DNA of 64,000 nt from Serratia sp. UGAL515B_01. GTDB taxonomy: Bacteria > Pseudomonadota > Gammaproteobacteria > Enterobacterales > Enterobacteriaceae. The DNA lies in NCBI RefSeq assembly GCF_033095805.1, contig NZ_CP109901.1, positions 2,852,001 through 2,916,000 of the forward strand, in the 5' to 3' direction. A program made the position numbers and the translations under genes. This document shows, one piece after another, positions 18,169 through 27,824 of the stretch; positions within the stretch are counted from its first letter, which is position 1, and each line of letters begins with the position of its first letter. Under the pieces are notes generated by a model. It saw only the letters and a list, made by a program, of their open reading frames with translations. It was not told the DNA's origin and ran no database searches.

Positions 18169-19554
18169 ATGCTAAAGATTTTTAATACCCTGAGTCGTCA
18201 AAAAGAGGAATTCAAACCCATTCATGCCGGTAAAATTGGCATGTACGTGTGCGGGGTAACCATCTATGACCTGTGTCACATTGGCCATGGGCGTACCTTT
18301 GTTGCTTTTGACGTTGTGGCTCGCTATTTGCGTTACCTCGGTTATTCGCTGAACTATGTGCGTAACGTGACCGATGTGGATGATAAAATCATCCGTCGCG
18401 CAGCAGAGAATGGCGAAACGTGCGATCAACTCACCACGCGCATGCTGGCAGAAATGCACGCTGATTTCGACGCATTACTGATTGAACGCCCGGATTTGGA
18501 ACCGCGCGCCACTCAACATATCAGTGAAATCATTGAGATCACTCAAAGCCTGATTGAGCGCAAGCATGCGTACATTGCCAGCAACGGTGACGTCATGTTC
18601 TCTATTGATAGCGATCCAGACTACGGGCTGCTCTCTCGCCAGGATCTGGAGCAACTACAGGCCGGTGCGCGTGTAGAAATTGACGATGTAAAACGTAACC
18701 CGATGGATTTTGTACTGTGGAAAATGTCCAAACCGGGTGAACCAAGCTGGGAATCCCCGTGGGGCGCGGGTCGCCCTGGCTGGCACATTGAGTGTTCAGC
18801 GATGAACAGCAAACAGCTTGGCACCCATTTCGATATCCACGGCGGTGGCTCAGACCTGATGTTCCCTCATCACGAGAACGAAATCGCTCAATCCACCTGT
18901 GCGCACGATGGCCCTTACGTCAATTACTGGATGCACTCCGGCATGGTGATGATCGATAAAGAGAAGATGTCCAAATCACTGAACAACTTCTTTACCATTC
19001 GTGATGTGCTGGGCTATTACGACGCTGAAACCGTGCGCTATTTCCTGATGTCCGGCCACTACCGCAGCCAGCTGAACTATAGCGAAGAGAACCTGAAGCA
19101 GGCTCGCGCCTCTTTGGAACGTTTGTACACCGCGCTGCGCGGTACCGACGCTAATGCAGAACCTGCCGGAGGTGAAGCTTTTGAAAGCCGTTTCCGTGAA
19201 GCAATGGATGACGATTTCAACACACCGGAAGCCTATTCCGCACTGTTCGATTTGGCGCGTGAAGTGAACCGCTTAAAGGGCGAAGATCTGGCCGCAGCCA
19301 ACGGCTTGGCGGCAGAATTGCGTAAACTGGCCAAGGTGTTGGGCTTGTTGCAACAAGAGCCTGAACAGTTTCTGCAAAGCGGTGCACAAACGAATGACGC
19401 CGAGGTGGCAGAGATTGAAGCATTGATTAAGCAGCGTAACGATGCACGCGTTGCCAAAGACTGGGCGTTAGCGGATGCTGCACGTAACCGATTGAACGAA
19501 ATGAATATTGTACTGGAAGATGGCCCGCAAGGGACCAGTTGGCGCCGTAAGTAA
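18169..19554 (+). CDS. cysS: Cysteinyl-tRNA synthetase
   Basis: A 461-aa class I aminoacyl-tRNA synthetase, the same length as in E. coli. It has the HIGH motif in CHIGHGRTF (about residue 36), zinc ligands in YVCGVT and WHIECSAM, the HENE region [12 protein letters not shown], and the KMSKS motif in [12 protein letters not shown]. The DALR-type anticodon domain follows and the C-terminus ends PQGTSWRRK. It is divergent from ppiB and ends at a terminator shared with ybcJ. Confidence 0.98.
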   Translation: MLKIFNTLSRQKEEFKPIHAGKIGMYVCGVTIYDLCHIGHGRTFVAFDVVARYLRYLGYSLNYVRNVTDVDDKIIRRAAENGETCDQLTTRMLAEMHADFDALLIERPDLEPRATQHISEIIEITQSLIERKHAYIASNGDVMFSIDSDPDYGLLSRQDLEQLQAGARVEIDDVKRNPMDFVLWKMSKPGEPSWESPWGAGRPGWHIECSAMNSKQLGTHFDIHGGGSDLMFPHHENEIAQSTCAHDGPYVNYWMHSGMVMIDKEKMSKSLNNFFTIRDVLGYYDAETVRYFLMSGHYRSQLNYSEENLKQARASLERLYTALRGTDANAEPAGGEAFESRFREAMDDDFNTPEAYSALFDLAREVNRLKGEDLAAANGLAAELRKLAKVLGLLQQEPEQFLQSGAQTNDAEVAEIEALIKQRNDARVAKDWALADAARNRLNEMNIVLEDGPQGTSWRRK

Positions 19555-19569
19555 GTTCAATAGCCGCCT

Positions 19570-19606
19570 AAAAAAGCCGGGGAGCAAAAGCGACCCGGCT
19601 TTTTCA
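19570..19606. terminator. Bidirectional terminator between cysS and ybcJ
   Basis: AAAAAGCCGGG and CCCGGCTTTTT form a strong stem around GAGCAAAAGCGA, with A- and T-tracts on the two sides. It suits the convergent genes on either side. Confidence 0.88.
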
Positions 19607-19620
19607 ATGGTGCTGAACCA

Positions 19621-19833
19621 TCAGGCTTTAACGATAACGTTCATGCCTTTGTAGCTGACTTTCTGGCCATCAACAATCTTGCATCGCTTACGCGTTTCTA
19701 CCTGGCCATTAACTTTCACCAACCCTTCGGCGATGACTTCTTTAGCGGCACCACCGCTTTCGCACCAGCCCTGAAACTTCAGCAAATCGCACAGTTCGAC
19801 GTGAGGGTGATTTTCCAGATTAAAAATTTCCAT
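19621..19833 (-). CDS. ybcJ: S4-domain RNA-binding protein YbcJ
   Basis: A 70-aa protein that is essentially a single S4 fold: HVELCDLLKFQGWCESGGAA, then KEVIAEGLVKVNGQVETRKR and then CKIVDGQKV. It matches E. coli YbcJ, a small RNA-binding protein associated with ribosome assembly. It is eleven bases downstream of folD on the same strand. Confidence 0.93.
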   Translation of the reverse strand: MEIFNLENHPHVELCDLLKFQGWCESGGAAKEVIAEGLVKVNGQVETRKRCKIVDGQKVSYKGMNVIVKA

Positions 19834-19844
19834 ACTGCCTTAAC

Positions 19845-20711
19845 TTAGTGTGGTTGAACGTCGTGATATTCCTCGCAGGCTTGCAAGGTATTCTGGATCA
19901 GTGTAGCAACGGTCATTGGGCCAACGCCACCGGGAACCGGGGTTATGTAGGCCGCGCGCTGGCTGGCGGCTTCGAAATCAACATCGCCGACCACTTTACC
20001 ACTTTCCAGACGGTTGATGCCGACATCAATCACGATAGCGCCAGGTTTTATCCAATCACCCGGAATAAAGCCCGGTTTGCCCACGGCCACGATCAACAGA
20101 TCGGCATGCTCTATATGGCGACGAAGATCCTTGGTGAAGCGATGTGTAACGGTTGTGGTGCACCCAGCCAGCAATAACTCCATGCTCATCGGGCGGCCAA
20201 CGATATTAGAGGCCCCCACCACGACCGCATTGAGGCCGTAGGTATCGATGTTATAACGCTCGAGCAAGGTGACGATGCCACGTGGTGTGCAGGGGCGCAA
20301 TTTAGGCGCACGTTGGCACAGACGGCCAACATTGTAAGGGTGGAAACCATCAACATCCTTATCTGGATGGATGCGCTCTAATACCTTGATATTATCAATA
20401 CCTGCAGGCAACGGGAGTTGCACCAAAATGCCATCGATTGTGCTGTCTGCATTCAGTTTATCGATCAGAGCCAACAGTTCAGGTTCTGTGGTAGCCGCTG
20501 GCAGATCGTAAGAGCGGGAAATAAAGCCCACTTCCTCACAGGCTTTACGCTTACTGGCCACATAAATCTGTGAAGCTGGATCTTCGCCCACCAGCACCAC
20601 AGCTAACCCTGGCGCACGTTTACCTGCTGCTAGACGTTGCTTAACTTGCTCAGCTACTTCGTTTCTAACCTGCTGCGCAATCGTTTTACCATCAATAATC
20701 TTTGCTGCCAT
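19845..20711 (-). CDS. folD: Methylenetetrahydrofolate dehydrogenase / cyclohydrolase FolD
   Basis: A 288-aa bifunctional one-carbon enzyme. Catalytic Lys lies in [17 protein letters not shown] (YxxxK), [12 protein letters not shown] is the substrate loop, and GRPM ([17 protein letters not shown]) marks the NADP site. [12 protein letters not shown] is at the C-terminus. Length and motifs match E. coli FolD (288). It precedes ybcJ. Confidence 0.97.
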   Translation of the reverse strand: MAAKIIDGKTIAQQVRNEVAEQVKQRLAAGKRAPGLAVVLVGEDPASQIYVASKRKACEEVGFISRSYDLPAATTEPELLALIDKLNADSTIDGILVQLPLPAGIDNIKVLERIHPDKDVDGFHPYNVGRLCQRAPKLRPCTPRGIVTLLERYNIDTYGLNAVVVGASNIVGRPMSMELLLAGCTTTVTHRFTKDLRRHIEHADLLIVAVGKPGFIPGDWIKPGAIVIDVGINRLESGKVVGDVDFEAASQRAAYITPVPGGVGPMTVATLIQNTLQACEEYHDVQPH

Positions 20712-21024
20712 CAGTGAGGAAATCCATCATTTAAGAAAAGCCCGGGTAGCGCTATTTTGTCAGAAGAGAAGCACGCTGTCAGGCCTTGAATCAGGGTTAT
20801 GCTAATAATAGGCTTACGATTGCGCTGCGATTTATATTTTTCCCCTTAGAACAAGGGAGCCACACCGTTGTTTGCAACGTCAAACGCCTTCATGATAGCG
20901 GTTTACTCGCTGATGAAAATCAATAGGTTCAGAAAAATCATTGTGTTACTTACGCTAATTGCTGCTGTTATGTGCAAAAATCCATCATAAAGTACGCCTA
21001 TCTCGGTTGTAACAAGAAAAGGCA
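20712..21024. other. folD-argU intergenic region
   Basis: This 313-bp stretch contains no convincing gene. It should hold the folD promoter on the minus strand, but I could not pick one with confidence. Confidence 0.4.
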
Positions 21025-21052
21025 TTGACTCGATTTGCTCTGACCGTATAAT
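21025..21052 (+). promoter_or_regulatory. Promoter of tRNA-Arg
   Basis: TTGACT and TATAAT are separated by 16 bases and end 35 bases before the tRNA 5' end. This is a strong sigma-70 promoter fitting argU expression. Confidence 0.8.
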
Positions 21053-21087
21053 CCCAATCCGCAACCTCTTGGTTGTCGCACCACAAT

Positions 21088-21164
21088 GCGCCCTTAGCTC
21101 AGTTGGATAGAGCAACGGCCTTCTAAGCCGTAGGTCACAGGTTCGAGCCCTGTAGGGCGTACCA
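21088..21164 (+). tRNA. argU: tRNA-Arg (UCU)
   Basis: A 77-nt cloverleaf with encoded ACCA end. The D arm is TTAGCTCAGTTGGATAGAG, the anticodon loop CTTCTAA gives UCU, and the T arm is CAGGTTCGAGCCCTG. It is nearly identical to E. coli argU. The acceptor begins with a G-U pair (E. coli has G-C). The tRNA decodes the rare AGA codon. In E. coli the same gene is the attachment site of prophage DLP12, and here too accessory DNA follows it. Confidence 0.97.
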
Positions 21165-21320
21165 TAAACAAAGTCATCAACGGCAGTTACAAACGAAAAA
21201 ATTTATGTAACGGCTGGTGTAAGTGAATTTGGTCAACGCAGAGCTACCTTTCTAACTTTATTTAAACTTTCAAAACTTCATCATCAAACTTTTTTGTCCT
21301 CAACCAGTCATGTTATCAGC

Positions 21321-21470
21321 AAGAAATACACCCAACGGATAGAGCGACATAATCTGAACTTGCGGAGCCATCTTAAGCGGCTTACCCGCAAGACCATTTT
21401 CTTCCCAAAGTCAGAAGAAATGCATGATAAGATCATCGGCTGGTATCAGACAATCAACCATTACCACTAA
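21321..21470 (+). pseudogene. IS1-family transposase, C-terminal remnant
   Basis: [20 protein letters not shown] followed by [20 protein letters not shown] is the last part of an IS1 InsB transposase. The preceding 150 bases after argU (21165-21320) hold nothing I recognise. A longer copy lies at 29236-29748. Confidence 0.75.
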
Positions 21471-21498
21471 ATTTGCGTCACGACCATTTTTCCCGCCC

Positions 21499-21594
21499 AT
21501 GTCTCTGATCAGAAATGCCTTACGTCGGCTACATTATCCCGCTGATGTTATCGTTCAATATGTTCGCTGGTATCTCGCTTATGCCCTCAGATGA
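21499..21594 (+). pseudogene. IS6-family-like transposase, N-terminal remnant
   Basis: The frame from ATG 21499 reads MSLIRNALRRLHYPADVIVQ and then YVRWYLAYAL before a stop. This is an IS6-type N-terminus related to the one at 12769. The following bases to 21711 contain no gene. Confidence 0.55.
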
Positions 21595-21711
21595 ACGCAT
21601 GCCCCCAAGACATTGGAGAAATGGGTCAGTAATGAATGCCCTTTGAACGCTAAGTTAGCTCCTGAACTGTAGCAAGATTTAGTGGCCGTACTGTGATGCT
21701 ACCTTCCGACT

Positions 21712-21897
21712 TTAACCGCTACGTGGTTTTCCTGTTACTTCATCGACCACGTTAGGACGGAGGTTACCCTCCGCCCCATCACAGATCCAGACTTGCGCTG
21801 CTAACGCATCCGGCTTCCACCTCGGGTGTTTGGCGTAGAAGCGTTGTAAAAGATAAGGATGAACAACTCTGAGCTTCGGCAGAAATCTTTCACTCAA
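21712..21897 (-). pseudogene. Unassigned reading-frame fragment of mobile-element type
   Basis: The frame MSERFLPKLRVVHPYLLQRF with HPRWKPDALAAQVWICDGAE has the look of a conserved mobile-element fragment rather than random sequence. I cannot name the family with certainty, and no complete gene is present. Confidence 0.25.
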
Positions 21898-21947
21898 GAG
21901 ATCGAATCGTTCTCAAGTCATGCTATGTGAACAACGAGTGGAGGACT

Positions 21948-24485
21948 TTACCAAATGACGCGTATCCCCACTAAGCTGCTGTAGGCATTACTGTGACTAT
22001 TATCAAAATCAGCTTGATAGCTGATATTACCGTAGAGGCTGATATGACGGTCAAGTTGAGCATTGAAGCCCGTAGCCAATTCCCCCCAACTGCCATCAAC
22101 ATCGGCTTGAAAAGAAACAGGGCCAGTTGCCGATGAAAAAACGGTTGTCGGCTCCCCACGAAATTCATATCCCATCCCAGTACGCAGCCAGAGTGTCAGC
22201 AAGCGTGGCGATGCGTTATTGGTATCGAGTACCCAGTTCTGCGCTATCCGAGTTCCAAACTGGCTAGTTAGTGAATCTGTGTTTTTAAAGGAGATTGATG
22301 AAACGCCATCGTTGCTATCCGCAAAGGAGATAGTCCGATACGACAAACGTGCGTAGGGATCAATGCTTAGCTGGTTGGTCAGCAGGAACTGTTGTCCGCC
22401 CTCAAGTGAGGCCGAAAACGTGTTGGAGTGGGTATCTAAACTTTTGTCTTGATAAGATTGAGATTCGACATCATTCCATGTGTAGTGGGCAATAGTGTTC
22501 AGATACCAACCACTGACACCAACATGGGTTGCATAGCCACCAAAGGTGTAAGCGTTAATATTATCCTTTCCAGCATTAAGCCCATCGACATGTGTAACAT
22601 CAGCGGATATTCGGCCAATAGCGATATGGATCCCGGCACGGTCTTGGCTGCCATGGTCATTTTTTCTATCATACAGGTCAAAACCGCCTTGAAAGGCGAC
22701 GATGTCGTAGTCATATTTCGGCCCATTGCCAAAAATGCCGTAGGGGCTACCAGCACGTGCGCCAGTGATTGTGGTCAAATGTGCCCAGCCAATTGAAGGA
22801 ACCGCATCGCTACCGTTTCCTCTACTAATAGGCTTTTTGATCCCCATACGTTCCTCAGCCAAACGGTCATGTAACCTATCAGTCAATACCCGGTCATACA
22901 ATATCGTCATGGCTGGGAGAACTGTGTACAACGAAGTTACATCGCGATAGTCAGGGACTGTTCCCTTACAATCCGGCGCATAAGGAGCTTGTGCACACGT
23001 CAGTGTTGAACGCAGGTACCATGCATCAGGATTGCTGTTATCCATACTCGAACGGAATAAAAGATATTCGTAGGGGCCGGCTACAACATGGTTGCCTAGC
23101 TTAAAAGCACCAGGTGACGTGGTTGCCCCCTCTATCGCATCGATAACCAGAATACCGTTGTCGGTAGTCGTTGCTCCAGAGCCGTTGATATTGGTGATGA
23201 TAAGTGATGTGGTGCCTGTGGCAGATGCACCGTTACCCGCTATCACTAAACGGTTCGATGGAGAGTCATCGGCATCGAGCACCGTGTTGAGGTGTAGCTC
23301 CCCACCCTCACCAACATAATTCCCAATAATGCTCAGAGTTCTGGTCGTGTTCAGGATGCCCGATCCAAGATCGATGATACCTGCATTGCCAACAGAAACC
23401 TGTTGTCCGCTATAGAATGAGCGAATAGAGGTTGTGGCATCATCGGAAAGCTTCAGGCTGCTGGTAGAGTCGAGTGCCAAAGTACCGGTTTTGGTGACAG
23501 CATCCCCTAGCGTCATGCCACTACTATCAAGAGTAAGCTCAGCATGATGGGTAAGAATGACATTATCCCAGTTGGTGAACCGACTGAAACCAGTGATGTT
23601 TGAATTGTCGAATATCAGTTGACCTACACCCTGACCTTCATCAATTAACGGAGTCGATACAAGCTCAGTGTCGGCAAGATCGCGCAGGATAAGTGTGTCA
23701 TTGCCTGTTCCACCAATAATTGTTCCGACAATTTGACCTGCGTTCCATTCGATGAGGTTGTTGCCACTACCAAGCTCGATGGCTATACCATTACCCGCAC
23801 TGATCGTTCCAGAGTTGCGTAGAATAATGCCACCATTTCCCCCTAGAATACCGTAGGTTCGTGCACTGGTTACCGAGCCACCGGCCAGGTTCTCAAAGGT
23901 CCCGGCTTGCAACAAAACACCATTATTATTGGCAGTAATACTGCCGCTGTTGACAAGTGTCGTTGCCGTCGTTGTTTCTAGTGAACGAAAGCCATTGGCT
24001 CCATCGCCATTGGCCAAAATAGTCCCCGTATTATTCAAAAGACTATTACTTCCGGTTGCGCTGATACCATGCGAATTCATCCCGGATGTGCGAATCGCTC
24101 CTTCATTAGTCAATGTGTTACCTGCCCCGGTAGAGGCCATACCGAACGCATTGATACCGGCTGTATTGATCGTACCCTGATTAGTTATATTACTGTCACT
24201 GCCGTTAAGGCCGACAGCGCGCGGTGTGGTATTGAGTATACTCCCCGGTAATAGGGTTATATTTACGCCTGTTGTTCCAGTAGGGGCTGTGATTGTGGTG
24301 GTTGAAGGATTAGGTGCGGTTGGATCGCAAACCACAGACTGACCAGAAGTAGGCATATCAATACCGTCGGTAGCCTGTCCCCCGGTTGTGGTATTGATAC
24401 ATCTTGCCTGTACTTGTATCGATGGCATGCAACATAGGGTAAAAACGCTAGCCAGGAGCAATAGGCGATAGGCATAACAGGGCAT
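21948..24485 (-). CDS. Type Va autotransporter, AIDA/pertactin-like
   Basis: An 845-aa surface protein. A signal peptide (MPCYAYRLLLLASVFTLCCM, probable cleavage after VQA) is followed by a passenger of about 550 residues. The passenger has repeated beta-helix-like turns (NQGTINTAG, NEGAIRTSG, NTGTILANG, NSGSITANN, NSGTISAGN) and a glycine-rich GGTGNDTLIL turn. The last 270 residues are a beta-barrel translocator domain ending GIRVIW with a terminal aromatic residue, as needed for BAM assembly. Four cysteines lie near the N-terminus and the linker. The start is the ATG giving the compact signal peptide; an ATG seven codons upstream is less likely. The function (adhesin or aggregation) is inferred. 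Confidence 0.88.
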   Translation of the reverse strand: MPCYAYRLLLLASVFTLCCMPSIQVQARCINTTTGGQATDGIDMPTSGQSVVCDPTAPNPSTTTITAPTGTTGVNITLLPGSILNTTPRAVGLNGSDSNITNQGTINTAGINAFGMASTGAGNTLTNEGAIRTSGMNSHGISATGSNSLLNNTGTILANGDGANGFRSLETTTATTLVNSGSITANNNGVLLQAGTFENLAGGSVTSARTYGILGGNGGIILRNSGTISAGNGIAIELGSGNNLIEWNAGQIVGTIIGGTGNDTLILRDLADTELVSTPLIDEGQGVGQLIFDNSNITGFSRFTNWDNVILTHHAELTLDSSGMTLGDAVTKTGTLALDSTSSLKLSDDATTSIRSFYSGQQVSVGNAGIIDLGSGILNTTRTLSIIGNYVGEGGELHLNTVLDADDSPSNRLVIAGNGASATGTTSLIITNINGSGATTTDNGILVIDAIEGATTSPGAFKLGNHVVAGPYEYLLFRSSMDNSNPDAWYLRSTLTCAQAPYAPDCKGTVPDYRDVTSLYTVLPAMTILYDRVLTDRLHDRLAEERMGIKKPISRGNGSDAVPSIGWAHLTTITGARAGSPYGIFGNGPKYDYDIVAFQGGFDLYDRKNDHGSQDRAGIHIAIGRISADVTHVDGLNAGKDNINAYTFGGYATHVGVSGWYLNTIAHYTWNDVESQSYQDKSLDTHSNTFSASLEGGQQFLLTNQLSIDPYARLSYRTISFADSNDGVSSISFKNTDSLTSQFGTRIAQNWVLDTNNASPRLLTLWLRTGMGYEFRGEPTTVFSSATGPVSFQADVDGSWGELATGFNAQLDRHISLYGNISYQADFDNSHSNAYSSLVGIRVIW

Positions 24486-24720
24486 GATAGTCTCTCCGGC
24501 CAGCATGTTACATCGGGTTAAATCCTGCTACATCGCCAAACTCAATCAAATTACAGGACGAAATACAAACATTTTGAGCAGACTCTCTAAGTCAATATCT
24601 CATTCATGGCACAGAGAGGTTCACATCCCTTTGTAAAAACTTTACTCAATCAACCCCTACCTCGCAGCCGTGCCAACTGATTACCTCTCTAGAAGCGTGG
24701 TAGAAGCACAAAGCATGGCG

Positions 24721-25110
24721 TTATAACAATGCCGCCTCGGTAATTGCACGCTTAGCGCCCACATAGTGGCTTTGCCAAAAGTTATCCGTCAATTTACTGA
24801 TACGAACGTTGGCTCCAGTACGCGGCGCTTCAATAAACTTTCCGTAACCCAAATAGACCCCAACATGATCAGACACATCCTGGGTTTTGATGCGGAAGAA
24901 CACCAAATCCCCTTTGCTCAGTTCTCCCTGCTTGATGTGGCGCAATTTTTTGCTTTGGTACATTTGATTAGTGGTGCGCGGCAGTTTTTCGTTTAGATGC
25001 TGATTATAAACATAGTAAACCAAGCCACCGTAATCAAACCCTTGTGATGGCGTTTGCCTCCCCACACATAGGGAATACCGAGCTGGGATTTCAGCTTTTG
25101 GATCACCGGC
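24721..25110 (-). pseudogene. NlpC/P60 endopeptidase, frameshifted, catalytic Cys lost
   Basis: Two frames together encode an NlpC/P60 domain: KLKSQLGIPYVWGGK in one, and SQGFDYGGLVYYVYNQHLNE, GDLVFFRIKTQDVSDHVGVY and GKFIEAPRTGANVRIS in the other. The normal catalytic motif is (F/Y)DCSGL; here it is FDYGGL, so the nucleophile is a Tyr. The catalytic His (DHVGVY) remains. A frameshift separates GIPYVWGG from the rest near 25040. The 5' end runs into an R3 repeat at 25110. The gene would have cleaved peptidoglycan stem peptides and is now dead. Confidence 0.8.
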
Positions 25111-25186
25111 AGAACAATTTTATCTGTTGGCCGCCTAAACGATAGCCCCCTGTTTTTCGCTTTCTCTTCGTTAATGCGACACAACT
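25110..25186 (+). repeat. R3 repeat, copy 2
   Basis: GCAGAACAATTTTATCTGTT ... CTCTTCGTTAATGCGAC matches copies at 14712 and 43108. It caps the 5' end of the NlpC/P60 remnant. Confidence 0.65.
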
Positions 25187-25261
25187 CCATTTTGGCCTTT
25201 TGATGCCGTTTAATTGGAAGCGTCGATCCCATTAGCGCCAAATCATGCACGCTTTAACAGA

Positions 25262-26533
25262 TTACGATCCCCCTTTATCCTGCGCGGTCACTTTGATTTC
25301 ATACAGCATCGTCGCCCCTGGCGGGATTTTAGGTGGATAGCCATCTTCGCCATAAGCCAGTTCAGGGGGGATGAGCACCGTCGCTTTACCGCCAATTTGT
25401 AGCTGCCTGATAACCGCCTGGAATATCGGCGGGAACTCACTCAATTTCTGGTTCAACTGCAACCCGCTTTTTTCCATATCCTCTATCACGGTGCCGTCTG
25501 CCAGGCTTTCTTTAACCGTCACCCTGACCGGCTGTTCTTCCGCTATTTTCCCTTTACCCATGGCATCGATACGGTAACTGTAACCCGCCTCTGCCTCCTT
25601 GACGCCTTGGTGCCTTTTCAATAAGGCGAGCGCGTCTTTACCCTTTTCCGCCTGCATGGCGAGCATTTTATCACGGGCACTTCTCAGCCTATCCTGCTGA
25701 CCAGAGAACGCTTTCTCAATATCATCCCCCCGGAGCTGGAGTCGGTTATCAATAACATCCATCACACCGGCAAGTACCACTTTGCTATCATATTTTACGC
25801 CGAGTGCGGTGTTCAGCATCAGCGCATGGGCCAGTTCGCGGCCAAACATCGCCCCTGACGCATAATCGGTAACGGCAGCAGCGTTCTTGCCATCAAGGAT
25901 AATCCGACCATACTTCGCTTCCGTTTCCTTCTTCTGGCTCTCAAGCGTGGCAATTGTCGATACCGACTCGGTCACCTGCCGGTCCAGATTTTTATTTATC
26001 CGGGTCAGGCTGGCGATTTGACTCTTCAGCGCCTCTGACTGTTGTTGTTCGTCTGTCAGGTTTTTCTGCATGGCCTCCAGCACGGTAGACTGCGCTTTCA
26101 ACTGATTCTGAAGGGCGTTTCTCTCTGTAACGGCTTTTGCCAGCCGGGCAGAGGTCATCGCGACCTTCCGACGAAGCTTATTCTGCGCGTTGTCGCGGCG
26201 GGCATTTTCCGCCCCCTCCCTTCGGAGCTCGGCCAACTCCTCCGCACGCGCATTAAGTTGCCCCTTTAACGCCTCAATCTGTTGCCGTAACTCAATCAGC
26301 GTTGCCTCATCCGCCTTCTTCTGATGCAGTCCGTTTTGCGGCGCTAGGCGAAACTGTCGCCCATCCTGCCTGCTTTTGGTCGCGGGATTTTTTTCCGGCC
26401 ACTGACCCACAAACTTCAGAATGGCCGGAATACCGTCGTCTTTATCCGCTACGGCCAGAGCTGGCAGCGCCATCAACATCAAGACAGTAGCTAACAAGAT
26501 GCGCTTATGTCGGTTGTCACCGTTGCCAAACAT
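25262..26533 (-). CDS. Periplasmic FKBP-type peptidyl-prolyl isomerase with long coiled coil
   Basis: A 423-aa protein. Residues 1-30 are a signal peptide (ILLATVLMLMALPALAVA). Residues 70-205 form a long heptad-rich coiled coil (LRQQIEALKGQLNARAEELA and following). Residues 215-310 resemble the FKBP_N dimerisation domain found in FkpA and Mip. The C-terminal 110 residues are a degenerate FKBP domain (GTVIEDMEKSG, FPPIFQAVIRQLQIGGKATV, IPPELAYGEDGYPPKIPPGA). The long coiled coil makes it much larger than FkpA or Mip. It lies next to the IS3 copy that cut the fimbrial genes, so an assembly-factor role for that locus is possible but not shown. Confidence 0.85.
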   Translation of the reverse strand: MFGNGDNRHKRILLATVLMLMALPALAVADKDDGIPAILKFVGQWPEKNPATKSRQDGRQFRLAPQNGLHQKKADEATLIELRQQIEALKGQLNARAEELAELRREGAENARRDNAQNKLRRKVAMTSARLAKAVTERNALQNQLKAQSTVLEAMQKNLTDEQQQSEALKSQIASLTRINKNLDRQVTESVSTIATLESQKKETEAKYGRIILDGKNAAAVTDYASGAMFGRELAHALMLNTALGVKYDSKVVLAGVMDVIDNRLQLRGDDIEKAFSGQQDRLRSARDKMLAMQAEKGKDALALLKRHQGVKEAEAGYSYRIDAMGKGKIAEEQPVRVTVKESLADGTVIEDMEKSGLQLNQKLSEFPPIFQAVIRQLQIGGKATVLIPPELAYGEDGYPPKIPPGATMLYEIKVTAQDKGGS

Positions 26534-26641
26534 TAAAGAACCTCCGCACGTTCAGACAACAAGTTCAATTGTAGTGGATCAGTAATACCGGACACCTCAA
26601 TAGCCTGTTAATTTAATGACAGCCAATTGAGGTAATTGATA

Positions 26642-26959
26642 ATGACTCAACCTAAACAGACCAAACGCCGTTTTTCTCCTGAATTCAAACTGGAAGCTAT
26701 TGAGCAGGTCGTTAAGTATCAGCGGTCAACCATCGAGGTTGCACGCGCTCTGGAGTTGGACCCCAGCCAATTGCGTAAATGGATACGCCAGCACAAAGAA
26801 GAAGTCAGCGGGGTGACGCCGGACAATCCTGCACTGACACCAGAGCAACGTGAAATCCAGTCGCTCAGAGCGCAGATTAAACGGCTAGAAATGGAAAAAG
26901 AAATACTAAAGCAGGCAGCCGTGTTGATGAGCGAGCTCCCCATCAAATCTTTGCGTTAA
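26642..26959 (+). CDS. IS3-family transposase OrfA
   Basis: The HTH-containing first frame of the element (105 aa). [20 protein letters not shown] opens the DNA-binding domain and a leucine zipper follows ([20 protein letters not shown]). The ATG at 26642 has a GAGGTAAT ribosome-binding site; a TTG two codons upstream is in frame. An A-rich run near codon 85 (GAA AAA GAA) could allow the -1 shift into orfB, whose frame is open from there. Confidence 0.92.
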   Translation: MTQPKQTKRRFSPEFKLEAIEQVVKYQRSTIEVARALELDPSQLRKWIRQHKEEVSGVTPDNPALTPEQREIQSLRAQIKRLEMEKEILKQAAVLMSELPIKSLR

Positions 26960-26985
26960 TCACACGGCTGAAAACAAAATGGTCG

Positions 26986-27807
26986 GTGGTCGAATTGTGC
27001 CGCCTGCTCAAAGTAACGCGCAGTGTTTACTATGCCTCGCTGAATTCGCGGGTTGATGTAAAACGTCTGCAACTGCGTGCTCAGGTGCGGAAATTGCATC
27101 AACAGAGCCGGGGAGCAGCCGGCAGCAGAACACTGAGTCTGCTGATGCGTCAGTCGGGTTATAACGTGGGGCGCTGGCTGGCCCGCAGGCTGATGCAGGA
27201 ATGTGGTCTGGCGAGTCGCCAACCCGGCAAGCCTCGTTACCGTGGTGAACGGGAGACGTCACTGGCATCGCCAGACTTACTGAAAAGGCAGTTTAAGCCG
27301 TCGGAGCCCAATCGTGTGTGGAGTGGAGATATCAGCTATATCAAAGTCAATGGTGGCTGGTGCTACCTGGCACTGGTGATTGACCTTTACTCCCGTCGGA
27401 TAGTGGGCAGTGCCATATCGTCATCCCCGGATGCCGAGCTGGTGTGTCGAGCCCTGCGTAATGCACTGGAGACGCGACCAAAGGAAAAGAGGCTGCTGTT
27501 TCATTCGGATCAGGGAGGGCAGTACAGGAGTAAGAAATACAGGCAGTTACTGTGGAGGAACGGAGTGATGCAGAGTATGAGCCGCAGGGGTAACTGCCTG
27601 GATAACTCACCAATGGAAAGAGTGTTCCGAAGCCTGAAAAGTGAATGGCTGCCTGTCGGGGGTTATATGGATATCCATCATGCGGTACGAGATATCGGTG
27701 AATGGATACAAAGTTATTACAACACGGTACGCCCCCATCGGCACAATGGTGGATTACCGCCCTGTGAATACGAAGAGCAGTGGAAAAAGGCTACGAAGGT
27801 GTCCTGA
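26986..27807 (+). CDS. IS3-family transposase OrfB (DDE integrase)
   Basis: The catalytic frame. It carries the DDE triad in [21 protein letters not shown] and [12 protein letters not shown]. Its frame is open back through the end of orfA, so the normal product is probably the OrfAB fusion made by -1 frameshifting; the GTG at 26986 is just the first plausible start. Intact to the C-terminus ([14 protein letters not shown]). Confidence 0.93.
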   Translation: MVELCRLLKVTRSVYYASLNSRVDVKRLQLRAQVRKLHQQSRGAAGSRTLSLLMRQSGYNVGRWLARRLMQECGLASRQPGKPRYRGERETSLASPDLLKRQFKPSEPNRVWSGDISYIKVNGGWCYLALVIDLYSRRIVGSAISSSPDAELVCRALRNALETRPKEKRLLFHSDQGGQYRSKKYRQLLWRNGVMQSMSRRGNCLDNSPMERVFRSLKSEWLPVGGYMDIHHAVRDIGEWIQSYYNTVRPHRHNGGLPPCEYEEQWKKATKVS

Positions 27808-27824
27808 TTTTGTGATCCACTACA

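Larger units (their letters stand above)
26570..27824 (+). mobile_element. Insertion sequence, IS3 family
   Basis: A 1255-bp element with imperfect terminal inverted repeats: left TGTAGTGGATCAG...CCGGACACCT, right ends AGGTGTCCTGA...TGATCCACTACA. It contains orfA and orfB in -1 phase, both open, so it looks active. The flanking bases (CAAT on the left, GGGT on the right) show no target duplication, which suggests recombination between copies after insertion. Confidence 0.92.

Noticed and set aside
21165..21320. A tRNA-flanking attachment site
   Set aside because: No second copy of the argU 3' end could be found in the window.
22449..24251. Several long + strand frames inside the autotransporter
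   Set aside because: They are antisense shadows of a repeat-rich coding sequence, without ribosome-binding sites or similarity.
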